A DNA stretch of 64,000 nt from Polyodon spathula (Eukaryota > Chordata > Actinopteri > Acipenseriformes > Polyodontidae). This document shows, piece by piece, positions 42,901 to 56,330 of the stretch. The DNA lies in assembly GCF_017654505.1 (NCBI RefSeq), contig NC_054552.1:33299097-33363096 (forward strand). The letters are read 5' to 3'. How positions within the stretch are numbered: position 1 is the stretch's first letter; the number at the start of each line of letters is the position of its first letter. The notes beneath the pieces are model-generated. The model was not told the origin of the DNA and made no database searches. It was given only the letters and a program-made list of their open reading frames with translations. Both the position numbers and the translations under genes were made by a program.

Positions 42901-44224
42901 ATGAAGTTTAAAGTTTGCTATTAATTTGCATGCAGCTGTGTTTTTTCTATATATTACTCATTAAACAACTGGAGAAAATAACCTGTAATATCAATCTATT
43001 ATAATATTGGAGGGGTCTGTGAATGAAATGCCAGCCTGGGGGTATACAATGGATGTGAAACGTTCCATAAGGCTCTCTTCACATCCAGGCTGTCGAGCCA
43101 TTTTACAGCAGATCTCAGACAGATCTCTTGCTGGTCCATGGAAGATCGGCTGACTTGCAAAAAACAAAAACAAAAGAGAAGACAAAAAGAAACACAAATG
43201 TGAACCCTGTAATTTCCTGCAGGTGTATCTGCACCCCCCAGTCTCTGCTGGAGCAGTGTGGACCGTGTGGCTGTTCTGACATCACAGGAGCCTCGGAGCT
43301 TGATGTGGTCCTCTCATAGCTTTACTGGGGTGCCCTGCTCTCACTGTGGTTTGCATTAAGAACTCTATTTAGAAACAGCTCTGCAATATAATAAGTCACC
43401 CAGACAAAGCTAAAACAAGCATGCTCTGCTCTGCTTACAAGGCACTGGGTAATTCTTGATTGAAACAATTACAAGACACTTTCTCCAGCCACTTCCTTAG
43501 TCCGTGTTCCTCTGGTATAGCTTGTCAGCACCCTCACCTTTGAAAGCCATTGTAGACAGCTGAATCTTGACAGTGTGTGTGTGTGAGTGGGGGGTTACTG
43601 TGAATGCCAACCAAGAAAAGAAAGCAGAATCCACAGCTACAGCTACTGAAAGATTGAATAACCATTTGATAACCATTTTGAAAATACTTTTCAAATGTGT
43701 AGGGCCATATAGTATAGCTTAAGCCCTAAGGAATCATAGTGATTTGGGGCCATGTAAAAGTGATGCTGGGCCTGCTTTTCGTTAATAATTTAGGGGTCCT
43801 TAGCTTCCCATATAGATTGTCACATATAGTTCCTCTGTATATATAATGATGGCAGAATTCTATCAAAACCATTTCAGTTAATCATTCTAGTTTTTCACCA
43901 TACCATCCTGTTATAAACACAATACCCACCTGAGTCAGAGCCTGTTAAGTGATACAGCCCCCTGCAGCTCTCAGTGAGACCAGGCGTGTATTAGTCATGA
44001 AACAATGTTGCTTTTTATCATGTTTGGCTGAGCACTTTCTTCTGTCATTTCAAAGGACCTGTGGTTTCCAGAGGGATTACCCCATTGTAGTGGACTTAAG
44101 TGGGCTTACATGGAGTGGATTGAAGCTCATTTTTCTTCTGCTTAAAAGCATCAGGTTTCTGAAGGTTACCATCAAGGGACAATAAGGCGTGCCTCAAGCA
44201 GAGAATGACAGTTAGTCAGAATTT

Positions 44225-44345
44225 CGGGAAAGCTTTAGGAACCCTTAGGAACCCCCGGTCACGGTGGGCAGTGACATAGCCTGGATTCGAACCTTCGATC
44301 TCCAGGCTATAGGGTTCCTTTACTGGATGCGCAGAACTGTAGTGT
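44225..44345 (-). mobile_element. tRNA-derived SINE fragment
   Basis: On the minus strand GGTTCGAATCC (44293-44283) is a perfect RNA polymerase III B box. It is followed by AGGCTATGTCACTGCCCACC and GTGACCGGGGGTTCC, a tail style I know from fish tRNA-derived SINEs. The A-box side is degraded and I could not fold a complete tRNA, so this is a truncated SINE rather than a tRNA gene. The limits are approximate. Confidence 0.55.
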
Positions 44346-44741
44346 TGAAGCATTAGCACACAGTCCCACCTAAGCCCTCGGCCATTGTCTGTTTTTAACT
44401 TTCCTGTTATTTGCGATCAATCTGTTTCATGTTTTCCTGGAATCTCTCCCTCCCAGGTCTTGTTGGTCCTGGATGGGTGGAGAGGGTTCTTGAGGTAACC
44501 TGTGGCTGACATCAGCTGGCTGGGTTTGGACCTGCCCAGATGTGTCTGGTAGGCGGAAGGATGCATGCTGTAATGCTCTGTTTTCCTGTGTGCTTGTGTG
44601 TGTGTTTGGATCAAATTGAGGATGATGGAATGGATCAACCCCACTCTACACCAGGGACTGCTTTCAAATTACTGCAAAAAGAAGTGTAAAAATATTAATA
44701 GGAACTAGTAAAATTCCTTGACAGGTGACAAGAATACACAG

Positions 44742-44803
44742 TTTAGTGTTATATACTATAGGTACAGTTTAGTGTTATATACTATAGGTACAGTTTAGTG
44801 CAG
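44742..44803. repeat. 26-bp tandem repeat, about 2.4 copies
   Basis: CAGTTTAGTGTTATATACTA plus TAGGTA occurs twice exactly, then begins a third time. Confidence 0.9.
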
Positions 44804-45111
44804 TGTTCCTCTGGTAATTGTTGACCAGATTTGTTAACACACGAATGGCAAAAATAGTATGAAAAGTATGGGCAATCTGTGCTTAGATTTCTTCTTATTT
44901 TTGGTCACAGGTAATGAAAATCTAGCTGTATATATGTGGTACCCATCTAGCCAGCGCTGGGGTGGTGGAATCAGGGAGGTGTTTAAACATATGAAGCATT
45001 AATGGTGATCTGATCTAATGCCGAGTCTTCTGTAGTTTTACCTGCTACTCTTCACTGGATGGTTGATTATTTATTTTTTTAACCTATAGATCTAATTTAG
45101 ATTTAATGGTG

Positions 45112-45137
45112 CATGCATGCGTGCGTGTGTGTGTGTG

Positions 45138-45180
<43 letters not shown>

Positions 45181-45324
45181 GCATGTGCATATGCGTGTGC
45201 GTGTGTGTGTGCAAGTGCATGTGTGTGTGTGTGCGTGTGCATGTGCGTGTGTATGTGTGTGGTGTGCGTGTGGTGTGCATGTGCATGTGTGTGTGTGCGT
45301 GTGCATGTGCGTGTGTGTGTGTGT

Positions 45325-45375
<51 letters not shown>

Positions 45376-45448
45376 ATGTGCGTGTGTGTGCGTGTGTGTA
45401 GGTGTGTGCGTGTGTGTGCATGTGTGTAGGTGTGTGCGTGTGTGTGCT
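45112..45448. repeat. Long alternating GT/GC/AT tract, about 340 bp
   Basis: GT dinucleotides are interspersed with GCGTGTGCATGTGCGTGT-type variants for about 340 bases. Alternating purine-pyrimidine sequence of this length favours left-handed Z-DNA. Reading frames across it (Cys/Val or His/Thr repeats) are artefacts. Confidence 0.95.
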
Positions 45449-46250
45449 TACTGGTTTATATTGTAATTGAGCTATTATCTCGGAGGATGCCACGGTCTTT
45501 GTTTCTTTACAGTTTCACACAATGCTTGTACACACCTCTGTAACTCAGCAATGCAATTGGACGGCACTGCCTGTTCCATCTGGTTCACTTTGATCATGGT
45601 TTCGTAGCCTTTGTTACCTTTGAACTCAGTCGATATTGGTCACCTCTTTGATTCTGTTGCATTGTTTGTATTGTTGGTTAAGTCACAAGCTTGTTGTCTT
45701 CATTTTTCTTTCTACCACAAATAGAGGTTTGGTTTATTGTCTGCATATTTTTCATTGTGTAAAAGTTTAAAGAAGGTATTCAGTTATGTATTGGCTAGCT
45801 TACTTCCTTTGACAGTGTCATTATTACTGCAGACAGTTGGCTGAACCCAGATGTTTGTTTTTTTTTAAAGAATGAATTTGTACAGACTTTGACAGCTTTG
45901 TATTACAGACAGCAGTTGACAGCATAATAGTGCATTTTGTGTTACAAATATATTCAAATATTCATTCATGGAAATTAGTTTCTGAGGCAAAACTGACCTT
46001 GTTAGTTTCCCAGGAGAAGTAACAATTTCAGCAGTTTTTTTGTTCTGTGCAGTTCTGTGGAATGAAGGGTGAAGAAACCACAATGAGTTTTTGTTTAGTT
46101 TTTTTTTTGCTATATAGTTAAAATGCATGTCCTCTTGTTGTCAGAGGCAATTCTGTTTTAATTTTTACTGCAAAGTCATTTTCAATGTTTAAGGGGGGGT
46201 GGGGGTGGGCGGACAAACACCTGTCATAACACTGTTATCCACACCTGCCA

Positions 46251-46370
46251 ACTATCTATAAAAGTTTCACCTCGCAGAAGCACATCAGAGTGTAATAAAG
46301 CATGGTAAAGCCATAGGTAACTAATGCATAGTATAACCACGGTAAAACTGCAGTGGTAATAAAAATACCA
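46251..46370 (-). mobile_element. Partial copy of the CTTAYAAAAGTTT-type MITE
   Basis: The left end ATCTATAAAAGTTTCACC resembles the terminal repeats of the elements at 51.15 and 54.24 kb. Inside, read on the minus strand, ATACTATGCATTA and TTTACCATGCTTT match the 54.24-kb copy. The other end is not clear. Confidence 0.5.
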
Positions 46371-48423
46371 GCAGTCAGATTGGCTTTTGTGTCACAATAT
46401 ATATCAGCTGTACACTCTGGGTACTCTTACTCCCCTGGCATGAGTGCTTTGTGACAATGATTACAGAAATTTGAAAATATTCAGAAATGTTATTTGTGCA
46501 AAAGCTGCTGTTGTGTTTTTTTTAACAGGATTTTACTTTGATTCGTGTATCTGGCTTCTATTCAGTTTGATTCAATCCGCCCCTTTCCAAAAGCGATGTG
46601 CCTGCCCTGTTATAAACCTTGTGATTTCCTTTAAGAATGCTGTTCAAACATGAAGAATGATAGTGAGGAGCACAGCCTGTTTTAATGCTGGTCACGTCCG
46701 CACACGTACACTGCTAGGCACGATCGGTCATGTTGGCATTCTCTCCTTACTACCAAGCTGACCTTTCTTTCAATATCGTCACAGTCATGCATTTCTGAGA
46801 AGCAGCTGAAAAAACAAAGTAAACAGACACGTTGCAGGAAATGTAAAAACAAAAAACAAAGTTTCTTCATAACGGAATTGCGTTTGGACAGCGGACTGCA
46901 GGTGTCTTTGCTTAGGGCTTCTCTCGACCTTTGGTTCTGGGTCCTGGTTCCAGTACGGCATTTTACATTAAGTGTCTCTAACTGCTGTGTATTTACATAG
47001 TACTTACTTAGGAAGCTGGATGCTTCAGTGATTCATATACTTTATACTTTTTTGTGGCTTTTGGGCAAACTGGGACTCTAAATCCAACAGCAGTAACCAA
47101 TGAGTGACTGAGATATTGTAGACTGAAGCTAGGATATGATTGTTTCTTTTGACGCAAGATGCGTTTTTTTATTGCCAGTATACAGTATGAAAAAAATACA
47201 GCTGAGGCAAATTCCCTTTTAACATCTGTTGACACATGAAGCTGTGGTTGCAGAGATGAAAGAAATGCCTGGAACCGATTCATCTGGTTAATAAATCAAA
47301 TAGATTTTCAGTTGAAAAGAAAACACAAGGCTACAGCTATGAAGAGCCGCAGTTCCATGTGTTTGAATGTATTCAGAGTATGAATGGTGCTTATTCCAGC
47401 AGGGTCAATAGAAACCATTCCTTTTTAGAATGTTTCAACATCAGCATCCTCTGGCAGCAATGAGGCTAATGAAGATGTTAATGAGCCATTGCATTTAATA
47501 GATGGGATGCAGGTCTTTGGTGGGAGTCTGAATTGCAATCAAACTATTGTCGAGTGGAAAGAGTATCCTCGTTCAGAAACCCATTCAGTAATTAAGCCTC
47601 CAAACAAGTGTAACTAATGCCTGAAGCTCAGCTCTCATGCATAGAGCAACGTGAACATGCATACAGCTACTCCAGGGTGTAGAGACAGAGTTCATCTGGA
47701 GGAACTCTTTGGCTCCCTCATGCAATAACTCCTGAAGCGTTATGAAGCACCTGGTTCTTCTTTCATGCTTCATGAATTGTTGACTGACAAGAGCGGGGGA
47801 TTATGAAAGTCTGATTAAAAAGATATCGCTCTTACTGACACACGGTCTGGCCTTAGGGGAAAAAAAGTTTTGTTTTTCTTTAGAAAAAAAAAGTTTTACA
47901 ACAACAAAAAGAAATGTCACTAATGGTCTTATTTTACTTGAGGCACACACAACACAGTAATGAACCCCAGCCCTGAAAGTAAACTGGGTACACGTTAACA
48001 TAATGCACTAAGAAGAGAGCACTAGAATCATGAGAAACATCCCTCCTTACTGCAAGGAAGAGGAAGAGCAAGGTAAAGCAAACGTTGAATTTAACAGGGA
48101 AAGCACAATGGGGCCTGAAACAAAGCAGACACAGATGCGATTGCCTTATTTTGGCTGCTGTCGTTGTTCAGTCTGGTTGCTGCTGTAAATCAGCTGTAAT
48201 AGGTCTTGTAAATTTTCACCTTGTGTCTCCAGACTCTTGTTACAGAAACGGCTGCTCCACATTGCTGGTGAGGAAAGCGTTTGTGATGATTTCACTATCA
48301 ATGTATATTTTATAATAACTGTAACTAGGCTTATAAGCATTACAATGATCCAAGCTTTAACATGGCAGTTGAATCAAGTAGTACTTGAGAACTGCTGGGC
48401 GTGTGAAAACATTTTCTGATGTT

Positions 48424-48510
48424 GACACACACGCACGGACGCACGCACACACGCACACACTCACGCACGCACGCACGTACACACGCACAGACACTCACGC
48501 ATGCACGCAT
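48424..48510. repeat. ACGC/AC-rich repeat
   Basis: A CA run with frequent CG steps (CACGCACGCACG) spans about 87 bases. It has Z-DNA potential and an unusual CpG density for the region. Confidence 0.85.
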
Positions 48511-48786
48511 GTTTGCATTCCTATATTTGTGGGGGCTTCTCATTGACTCTCACTATATTTTATTTACTATTTATAATTCCAGTCAGACAGAACCACACAG
48601 GGTGAAAGTTGACAACAAACTAAATATTTCGACATTTTTTAATTGTTTTTTTTTTTGAAGGCACATTTAGTTATTAAAAAGGCGTTTACAAAGTGGGGAA
48701 AACCCCATAATGTAATTTTTTCAGGAGTGACTATCTTTGTGGGGACATTTTCTGTAATTTTGTCTGCACATTGATAGCAATACCTG

Positions 48787-48788
48787 CC

Positions 48789-48862
<74 letters not shown>

Positions 48863-48866
48863 CACA
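48787..48866. repeat. Poly(C) plus (CA)n
   Basis: A run of about 19 C is followed directly by about 30 CA units. Confidence 0.95.
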
Positions 48867-51146
48867 GAGCACACATACAGTAAGTTTGAGTAACATCATT
48901 ATGGATCGTGTCTTGTTTTGCTTGTACTGTAAGCAAGTGTTTCGGCTGTTTGGGAGAAGAGAAGAGATGAAAACACATGATCAAAATTGAAGACAGCAAC
49001 TAAATCTACATTGGAACAAGATCTACAAGATAATGCTCTGCATCTCATCACAGAGGCACGAGAGAGACTCTACCATGATCAGTCAGACTGACAGCACAAT
49101 TAGCTTCCTTAGGACGTCACATAAAGTTAGGGCCGAAATCTTTACAATTCCCTGGCATCTTATTGGCATTGGTTTGGATTTTTGGAGCTGAGAATTCTGT
49201 TTTTTTTAAGGCTATATTTTTATGCTTTACTACAGTTAGCGAACAATCAAAATAATAACAATATGGATTGCATTCAGGTCTGTGTGTCTGATTTTATAGT
49301 CTGTGAAAATATAACTCAGCAAAATGATGTGGCCGAAAGTGTTTATGTTGGTATTGTAGTGATATCGAGTAAATGGTTGTATTTAGATTTTCCTGGGGGC
49401 TACCACTGAAGATAAATCGGTTGGTTTGCAATGTGTGGGTGTCCCACGTAATTCAGTATAAACACAGTCAGTCAAACGTTTTGGTCTAGCAGAGGGATCA
49501 TTAGCCCACGTTCTATTAAGTGTACAGTACAACCCATTATTATATTACAAACTGTGTAGTGAAAATAAACGATTACTTAGTGTAAGCTGTGCAGTGCTGT
49601 TTATTGAACGCCCAATTTACTTTCTCAAATAATACTCTGGTGTTGCTGTGCCGACTCTGTGAAAGGGAACGACCAGTTATGCAAGGAAAACGCTCAACCT
49701 CAGCAGTGCGTTGCAAGCTGAAGAAACCGAATCACATGTAAGACAATACTATTTGATTGTCTTCCTTTGTTTGCATAGTGAGGTTGAATCCAGGTGAAAC
49801 GTATTGGATCGTGCAAATAGGTTAATGCGCCCTGTGTCACCTTTCACACTGGATTAAAATCATATATACGTTGGAAATACACCATAGTTTAACCCTTGAA
49901 AGACCAAGCTTTCTTATAATCTGTGTCATTACACCCATCTACTGTTTAGTTTTTTGTGAAGGTTTAACATTCCCCTCCTATGAAGACACAAAAACACACA
50001 TACACTTTGAATGAATTCAAGATAGGTTGCAAAATAATCTGTGCAGCTCACCAAATACAATAAAACAGATTCATGAGGGGGCTTTTAAAACCCAGTGTAT
50101 TGAGCTGAAAGACCAAAGTTGTCTCTTCCAGTCCTGGTCTTTGTTCCAACCCTGTTCTAAATTGTTTAATTGAACCAATTAAACCTCCTTCCAGACCCTG
50201 AAGGAGTTATTTATCAAAGTGTATCTGTTAAACCTGGAGTGGAATGCCAGCACGGTGATTGGGCACACCTGTATTACTGGATCAGGGCCCTTTGTTTAAT
50301 GGATAACTGGCAAGGTGGGCGTGTGTGTTACGCAAATAACCTCCAATTGGTCCCAAGGGATGGGTCCAGACTAATGAGAGAGCCAATGACAATACCTGAC
50401 CTGCTCCTGGCACTGCTGAGCCAGTTTCAATAGAGGTGCCGTTCCTCACGTATTAGAAAATGGAAGCGTGATTAATATGTTTCACAGCAGCAGCAACACA
50501 ATGTGACTCACACCTCAGAACAGCGTTGGAACTAGCACCTGGGGAGGTGTGTAAAGCAATCCCCTTGAAGGGGCCTCCTTCTTTCCAAACTGCAAACTAC
50601 AATGAGTCCAGCAGTGACTGAAACTTCACTGTGAGTGATTGCATACCTTCCCCTGGGCTGTGTTAAAGCAGGTGCATGGTGTCCCTTGTAAGGCTATTGC
50701 AGCTGATTGCCCTTGCAGTGTGAAGATAAGGCAGCAGTGCAGTTTATACCATTGAAAGGACTCTGGCGTGTGCATTACCAGGCATTGCTAAGGTAACCAG
50801 GGATATTGAAGAAAGGGTCAGAAAGGTGACTCCAGCGCTTTGGTCGTCTGAGTGTGTTTAAGTGTGGGCTGTGAGCTCTCAGGGGTGACAGTCACTAGTA
50901 ATAATTTCCACTAGCAGGAGGACAGGAATTTGGAGCGATGATTGCACTGGAATGGTGCCAGTGCTGTTTTAGAAGATCAGTAATGTCCTGTTTACAGGCC
51001 CTCATCTGCATTCTGAGTAAGATAATGGACTGCCCACTTAGGTGTACCGAAACAGTTTGCGTCTGTCCGCTTTAAAATAATTTTGCTAATGGATGTGTCA
51101 CATCAGACAGGCTTTGCAGAATCCTAGCAAACAAAGATCAATAAAT

Positions 51147-51366
51147 CTCTTAGAAAAGTTTACCAGAGTATTTTTTCATGACATTTTCACAGCTGTTCCA
51201 ATGGTTCTAGAAGCATTTAACATAGTTTACCCTGGTTTCCATGTTTATTAATATGCTTTATCACACCTCATTATTCTTTACAATGCTTACCTATACCTGA
51301 CCATGTCTTCACTGCCATTTATTACACTTTGCTCTACTATTACTATGGGAAACTTTTATAAGGGAT
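51147..51366. mobile_element. MITE copy, about 220 bp, imperfect terminal inverted repeats
   Basis: The left end CTCTTAGAAAAGTTTACC is the inverse of the right end GGGAAACTTTTATAAGGG with a few mismatches. Internal blocks CTTTACAATGCTT and TTACACTTTG are shared with the copy at 54.24 kb. There is no coding capacity. Confidence 0.65.
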
Positions 51367-52129
51367 GAGCCGTAGTTTTCAAGCAACAGGTGTCTTCATT
51401 ACATATCTTTTATTTTGTGCAAGCACTATAAGCTTGGTGTGTCACTATGCAGATTTTGGGTAATATTGAAGACCTAAAGGGGTAAAGATGAAGTCTTGTA
51501 AAGTTCTACACGACGAAGTGTATGATTTGATGGCTCTTATACTGAAGCTGCTGTAGACTGTGCATGAATGCATCGGAATCAGAAATCACTAGAAGCATCA
51601 TTCCTAGCAGGCTGCTTTTCAAACTGGCATCTGACAGCTTGGCTGTTTTAGCCAAGCCTTCAGAATACAGCTTGCCAGTGAGCAGCACCAATGTGTGCTG
51701 CAGTTAGAGCTGATGTTATAGTATGGAGTTGTCTGAGCTGAGATGGTGACTGAATTTTGCACCAGTCCCCTAACCCTCTTCAGTAGAATGAAAAAGGCCT
51801 GTTGTTGATGTGCAGTATCTGTGATTAGTGGGCGTGGGCAGGGAGCGGTGCTGGAGGAGAGCCCTGGGGCATTGGCACGCCTGGCACGGGCTTGAGCATG
51901 GATTCAATTCTTACAGGGAGGTATGTGGAGATTGCACTGCTGCCCTTCCATGTTAGTGACAGGAGCAGCTGGGGACCCCACCCCTTCGGAACCACAAACA
52001 ACAAGAAGAAGAAAATACCCCAATGCTGTTGCCCTGGCTTGTTCCTTATTAACAGAAATGAGGGACGAATGCAGGGTTGGGATGTTGACGTGCCGTGTGC
52101 TTTTACTGTCAGGAGAGACTGAGGGAGCG

Positions 52130-52215
52130 GTTGAGGTTAGGAAAGGGTTAGGGTTGGGCTAAGGTTTAGTGCAGGATTAGGGCTGCGGGCTAGGGTTAGG
52201 TATAGGGTATAGTTA
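52130..52215. repeat. Degenerate telomere-like patch
   Basis: Several GGTTAGG, GGGTTAGGGTT and CTAGGGTTAGG units lie within 85 bases, mixed with unrelated sequence. They resemble an eroded interstitial TTAGGG block. Confidence 0.5.
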
Positions 52216-53321
52216 TAGACTGATTTGCAATAAACTTCTGAAACATAATTGCCAGTATTTATTTTAATTAACATTTTTACACTCCCCCCCTCGTCTTCAT
52301 CCACCATACCTTCGAAGCCTCTAATGGGAAATGCTGGACACATCCTTGTACTGTATGCTCACTGTGTGTGTGTTTTTTTTTTTTTAATACAGATGACAGT
52401 TTAGATGACCAAACATGATTGCAATTATAGTATACTATGGGAGCCGACCCCAGGGCACATCAGCTTGATTGGTAGGTTCTCTCTTATTGTTATTTGATGT
52501 CGATCATCTGGATGTTAATCAAAATAAATAATTGCTTTACGGTTTTTAAATCCTGGGAACTAACCCTTTGTGTTGACTTTAGATAGGCTGCTTCCTGTTG
52601 TAAGATGTGTTTTGTTTTCTAACCAGGCAGATACTATTTGAATCAGAGAGACTATGCACAGTCACGCAGCAACAAGGGAATAAGAGCACTTTAAATTTCA
52701 GTGATTATAAGCACAGGGACTGAAGCAGTCAATATTATATAATGATTTTTATTTCCATTCATTAAAACACAGGCTATCTCTGCTTATTATTTCAAATTAC
52801 CTAGCTTGCCTTTTACTCACAAAGTTGAATCTGTCTTGGATCAGCGCCGATCTCCATGGTCTCTATTCATTGGTGCTCCTACAGGTTCTGTATGTATAAC
52901 TCATAGTTACTGCATCTCGCTCACCCAGGGGTGCTTTATCAGAACAGATATCTTGGTGTTATTTATGTGTACTTGTTCACAGTTTCTTCCCAGTTGAAGA
53001 GGTGTGTATCGGTGTGGCAAAGTGCCAGTGTTCTTGCCTTGCACACCGTTTCACTTTGAATCAACTGGACTAACATGTGAATTGAGTTGTGAGGGTCTCA
53101 GCAGCAATCCATCATAATAAAATCCATTACAAATTGTGCTGAAATAAAACCGAGCTCTGCCCGTGGCAGATTACAGTACTTGCTTAGAATCATCCAGGCA
53201 ATCCTTTAGGGTAAGCAGCGTTAATGAACTAATTAAAAAAAAAATTTAAGAGATGTAACAATATTTTATTTAAGTCTTTAGCTCTGGTATCTGTGTTGAT
53301 ATAAGTGTTGATATAGAGGCC

Positions 53322-53325
53322 TTTA

Positions 53326-53392
<67 letters not shown>
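53322..53392. repeat. (TATC)n(TA)n microsatellite
   Basis: About eight TATC units pass into about 20 TA units. TA-rich imperfect palindromes follow to 53470. Confidence 0.9.
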
Positions 53393-53395
<3 letters not shown>

Positions 53396-54243
53396 TGTAC
53401 GTTTTATAGATATATGATAATCTATTATATATAATATATATATAATCGTATAGTATTATATAATATTATAGCTTTACTAAGTCCTAAGTCATTACATTAA
53501 ACAGGCAAAGCTACTACACATGCAAAGGAACTTGTTGCTAGCCAGGGCATGCAGTTCACTAGATTGAAAGCATGCCAGCATCCCTAAACAATCTACAAAT
53601 CATTGATGCTTCTCCCACCAGCTCTTAGTAATCGCGGGTGTGTGCTTGTTGCACCATTAGGTCAAGCAGGTGCTTGTTTGTGTCTGCAGGCTTGTTCACT
53701 GACGTGAAGATCACTGATTGGATAACTAGAGCAAAGGTTTTGGGTGCCCGCAATCCCCCCTTCTCTAAAGCTGTAAATCAGCTCTGCATGGGTTTTTAAT
53801 GTTTATGCATGGCTGGAATTGCCAATTCCCAGAGTGTTCTTTATATGTGAGCGCCTGTCTCATGAAATTAAGAAGAGGCTGGCTCAAGCCCAGACATTCA
53901 CTTCACATCACATTCACATCACTTTACCTGAATAAACAGGGCTGTAGTTAACAAACACTGAGGACTTCAAGCAGCCCCCTATAGCCATCTAGTTCTGAAG
54001 CCCCGGTTTGGAGGCCTGCTATTTGTAAATGTCTCAGTCAATTAGAAGTTGTAATCCCAAAGGTACTGTGTTCCAGCTAAACTTGTTAGAATATTAGAAT
54101 ATTGGAACTCTCAGTGCTGCATCTGCTTTAGAAGAGCAATAGAACCACAGTGGGAACTAAAATACAGACCTTCATTAAGCTTGCAGGAAATCAAAATATC
54201 ACCATGGTCATTTGTCAGGCAGACAAAGCCAGATGCAAAGGAA

Positions 54244-54483
54244 TCCTTCATAAAAGTTTATGGTACATTTGCATGGTAATTGAGCAGTTTTCCTGTGCTT
54301 TCCCTATGGATATACTATGCATTACCATAGTTTACCATACAGGTAGTGTACCGGAGTTTTTTAAATATGTGCTATTGTCACTCTCTGGCCTTTACAATGC
54401 TTTCCTGTGTTTTACCATGCTTTCACTGTGTTTTCTTACACTTTGTAATGGCTTTTTTGCTCTGGTAAACTTTTGTAAGGGTT
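54244..54483. mobile_element. MITE copy, about 240 bp, with terminal inverted repeats
   Basis: The left end TCCTTCATAAAAGTTTATGG pairs with the right end TGGTAAACTTTTGTAAGGGT read inversely. The interior is rich in TTTACCATG/CATTACCATAG words. Its open frame (about 120 codons) crosses both ends of the element and is not a gene. Confidence 0.7.
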
Positions 54484-54489
54484 GTGCTG

Positions 54490-56325
54490 GAGGAAATATT
54501 TCTGCTGTTTAATTGCAGCTTTGTTCACAGGGTTGAGAAAAGTCTGAATAAAATCTGAGCCACTAAAATGATCAAATGACGGACCTGGATTTAAATGGTA
54601 AAGTAGGTAGACTAGAAGAATAGAACCGACACACACAGGTGTAAGTGCAGAACTCTGAATGGAATAAACCAACAGATTTCTCCTCTCTGGGAGGACACAG
54701 ACTATTTCAATGAAAACAGTCATGAATATCCCTCTATCATGTCAGCAGTAGTTTCCCCTCCCCAATCGCCAGCATGGCATTAGAATATCTGAGTGACCCC
54801 TAACCCACATTATGCTGTTGAGAAAATATCATCAGAAAACAGTGGAAATACCAGAGCGTGAGGATCTATTGCTAAGAGGCCACACTGTCCTGCAGGCATG
54901 GTCAGTTTGAGATAGAAATACCAATCCTTGGTGTCTGCCCTCTACATTCCTCACAGTTTTGCCCACCATGCCCCTATTCCAGAAGAACGAAAGTAGATTG
55001 TTGTGACTTAATGATTGCAATATTCAGTCAAATTCTTTAACCAGTGATGACATCAATGTACATAATCTGATGTTCCATAAAATATTTACTCATAAAATAA
55101 GACACCTGACACAAGAAGATCAGGTTTAAAAATGATCTGATTGAATGTTCAGTAGGTTATGGTAACCTATGATGGATGTTCGGAGAACACCAGAATCACT
55201 CATTAAAAGAGGTACCCAGATTGGGTTTCCCCCCCCGCGGTTTCAATTCTGTAAGTGGCAAAGTAACTGTTAAATTACACTCTGCTGTGTGAATACACAT
55301 TTCCATTTCTCTACTAAAAATAACTGCCTGCTATGAAGTGTAGGAAATCATTTAAAGCAAATGTTTTTTTCTTCTCAAACTTTGAAGCACTTTGATGCCA
55401 GGATGCAGTCTTTCATCAGACTTACTCGACAAGGGCTAAATATTTTATTTTCCTTGCTCAAACGTACAGTAATCTAAAGATATAAAAAGCCCTGTCAGGC
55501 TTTGCTGCAACAGTTGAGAGGAGTTAGGAAGGACAGGGATCTCTATTGAAATACACATGAGAAAACGTTACCCTGTCAGCTCAGAAGTAAAGGCAGAAAA
55601 AAAATAAAACGTTCCTATACCTATTTTAAAGAGACATTGTGGACATTGCTGTGCTAAGAACCTGGTCTATATAATTAGACTACATTATGCATATAACTAA
55701 GCACAACGATTGGATTAAAGTGTGCATAAAACAGCCTTAAAATACCACTCAAGTGTGTAAATGCAGGTCTACAGTTATGGCCCTGGTCAGCCAGCCTATC
55801 ACTCATCATTACTGGAAGAAGCTTGGGCACCTCAAACAACAGAAGCCCTTTAGGCAGGAGTGTCTGAGGGGTTTGTCAATGACTACGAATGCTGTGAGGT
55901 CTGTTCACCAGGTACAAGCACAGCCATTCTGAGACCCACATGAAACGAGTTATCTTGTTCTCAGCCTAGTTTCTTTTGATCAAGGCTCCACAGTGCAAAG
56001 CCACAGCGATAGCCGTCGCTGATAATTGTCACTTAATTCCACAGCCCTGGCTCAGCCAGCCTTTCATTGGCATTGAGACTGTGAACATAATAATAATAAT
56101 GGAAGAGCACTGAGCAGCCCAGGGTGTTCATGAAGGCTGGCGCTGGAGAATACTGCACAGTCACTGACTGCATTATTACTAGCACAGCAGCCTCAGCTTA
56201 TGGTGTGATTGTAACCCATGCTTTTGTTCCAGGCTTTTCAAAGCTGGAGTGTCAAGCAATCGTCTTGAGGTTTTCATTGAAGTTGAACTCGTAGGTGTCA
56301 GTTCACTATGTTGTACCATAGCCTG
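54490..56325. other. Noncoding region, nothing recognised
   Basis: No coding exon, RNA gene or complete repeat is recognised in this stretch. Confidence 0.6.
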
Positions 56326-56330
56326 CAGTA

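Larger units (their letters stand above)
34990..44220. other. Noncoding region without recognised gene
   Basis: Apart from the CTGT and TA microsatellites I see no gene, RNA or complete element. The open frames at 36.3-36.7, 39.4-39.7 and 41.0-41.3 kb have no recognisable domain. A 21-bp duplication lies near 42655-42700. Confidence 0.6.
44350..51140. other. Noncoding region with repeats, no recognised gene
   Basis: Apart from the listed repeats, the sequence has no supported coding exon. A hairpin TTTAATTG-AAC-CAATTAAA at about 50165-50184, inside text resembling a widely dispersed fish repeat (GTTCCAACCCTGTTCTAA), suggests another old element around 50130-50440. Confidence 0.5.
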
